The position numbers and the translations under genes are program-made. Positions 13,055-13,437 of a DNA stretch of 13,437 bases are shown one piece after another. Numbering within the stretch: position 1 is the stretch's first letter; the number at the start of each line of letters is the position of its first letter. Under the pieces are notes generated by a model. That model was not told where the DNA came from. It did no database searches and was given only the letters and a program-made list of their open reading frames with translations. This DNA is from Halieaceae bacterium (GTDB lineage: Bacteria; Pseudomonadota; Gammaproteobacteria; Pseudomonadales; Halieaceae): assembly GCA_003523185.1 (NCBI GenBank), contig DPGN01000084.1, positions 1-13,437 on the forward strand, read 5' to 3'.

Positions 13055-13400
13055 TGAGTCAGTTAAACGGTCGCTGTACCTTATAGGTGCAGAGGAAAGT
13101 CCGGGCTCCATTGGGTCAGAGCGCCAGGTAACACCTGGGGAGCGTGAGCTCACGGAAAGTGCAGCAGAAAGGAAACCGCCTGAATGTCATTCAGGTAAGG
13201 GTGAAAAGGTGCGGTAAGAGCGCACCGCGCGGCTGGTAACAGGCGTGGCGATGGTAAACCCCGCTCGGAGCAAGACCAAATAGGGATCCTTATGCCGTGA
13301 CCCTCGGCGGATCCGGGTAGGTCGCTACAGGCACTTGGCGACGAGTGTCGCAGATGAATGACCGTTCACGACAGAACCCGGCTTATCGATTGACTCACTT
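13055..13400 (+). ncRNA. rnpB: RNase P RNA (M1 RNA, bacterial type A)
   Basis: This is the catalytic RNA of RNase P, which removes 5' leaders from tRNA precursors. The conserved core is present: GAGGAAAGTCCGGGCTCC near 13093-13110, CCAGGTAACACCTGGGG (about 13124-13140), AGTGCAGCAGAAAGGAAACCGCC near 13158-13180, and the 3' hallmark ACAGAACCCGGCTTA (about 13371-13385). The outer ends pair as helix P1 (TGAGTCA at 13055-13061 with TGACTCA at 13391-13397), which sets the approximate limits; exact ends are uncertain by a few bases. Helix P3 looks like a simple seven-pair hairpin (CTGTACC with GGTGCAG), much shorter than the large P3 of E. coli. The overall length, near 345, is a little below the 377 of E. 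coli. It lies downstream of rsmI, as in Pseudomonas, where mraZ and the division-wall cluster follow. Confidence 0.97.
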
Positions 13401-13402
13401 AT

Positions 13403-13437
13403 GCACCCCCATTCGGGGGTGCTCCTTTATATCTTTT
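13403..13437 (+). terminator. Intrinsic terminator of rnpB
   Basis: GCACCCCC (13403-13410) and GGGGGTGC (13415-13422) form a perfect eight-pair stem with an ATTC loop, followed by a T-rich tail (TCCTTTATATCTTTT) that runs to the window edge. It begins five bases after the P1 helix of rnpB. Confidence 0.92.

Noticed and set aside
13008..13217. 69-codon plus-strand open frame after rsmI
   Set aside because: It lies across the rnpB promoter and the 5' half of the RNase P RNA, and its translation resembles no protein; the RNA structure explains the sequence.

Overview
The window is a conserved chromosomal segment of a Gammaproteobacterium. The gene content and order (hisD, a DegS/AlgW-type protease, a Nif3-family gene, zapG, zapE, rplM-rpsI, petA-petB-petC, sspA-sspB, diaA-like, yraN, lpoA, rsmI, rnpB) match, from memory, the block seen in Pseudomonas and in shortened form in Escherichia coli. 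An aerobic, probably marine lineage outside the enterics is suggested by the complete cytochrome bc1 locus and the moderate GC content. An OM60/NOR5- or SAR92-like lineage is a guess that a 16S or genome comparison would have to settle. No mobile element, CRISPR array, tRNA, phage gene or sign of recent transfer was seen.

Layout. Bases 1-777 carry the 3' part of hisD. A DegS/AlgW-type periplasmic protease gene faces it on the minus strand (780-1874). A Nif3-family gene runs on the plus strand (1969-2730) and ends two bases from the minus-strand zapG (2733-3191). A 224-base gap with a tandem repeat and inverted repeats separates zapG from the divergent zapE (3416-4510). Then come rplM-rpsI (4589-5420), petA and a fused petB-petC gene (5602-8226), a strong terminator, and sspA-sspB (8305-9367). 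A minus-strand operon follows: lpoA (12131-10341), yraN and a short diaA-like gene, read right to left. Divergent from lpoA is rsmI (12181-13011), followed by the RNase P RNA gene rnpB (about 13055-13400) and its terminator.

How the genes work together. Several belong to envelope stress and cell-wall growth. The DegS/AlgW-type protease starts the sigma-E stress cascade. SspB, in E. coli, delivers the resulting anti-sigma fragment and ssrA-tagged proteins to ClpXP. LpoA activates the PBP1a peptidoglycan synthase, and ZapG and ZapE act at the elongation/division machinery. petA and petBC make the respiratory bc1 complex. rplM, rpsI, rsmI and rnpB serve ribosome and tRNA maturation.

I do not see an undescribed multi-gene system. 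The most notable point is that cytochrome b and cytochrome c1 are one continuous 665-codon reading frame, as in Bradyrhizobium fbcH, rather than two genes. Secondary points are a PVWY Qo-site motif, a DiaA-like protein with a degenerate SIS loop and a missing C-terminal helix, no dolP gene where it might be expected, and a repeat-rich zapG-zapE spacer.
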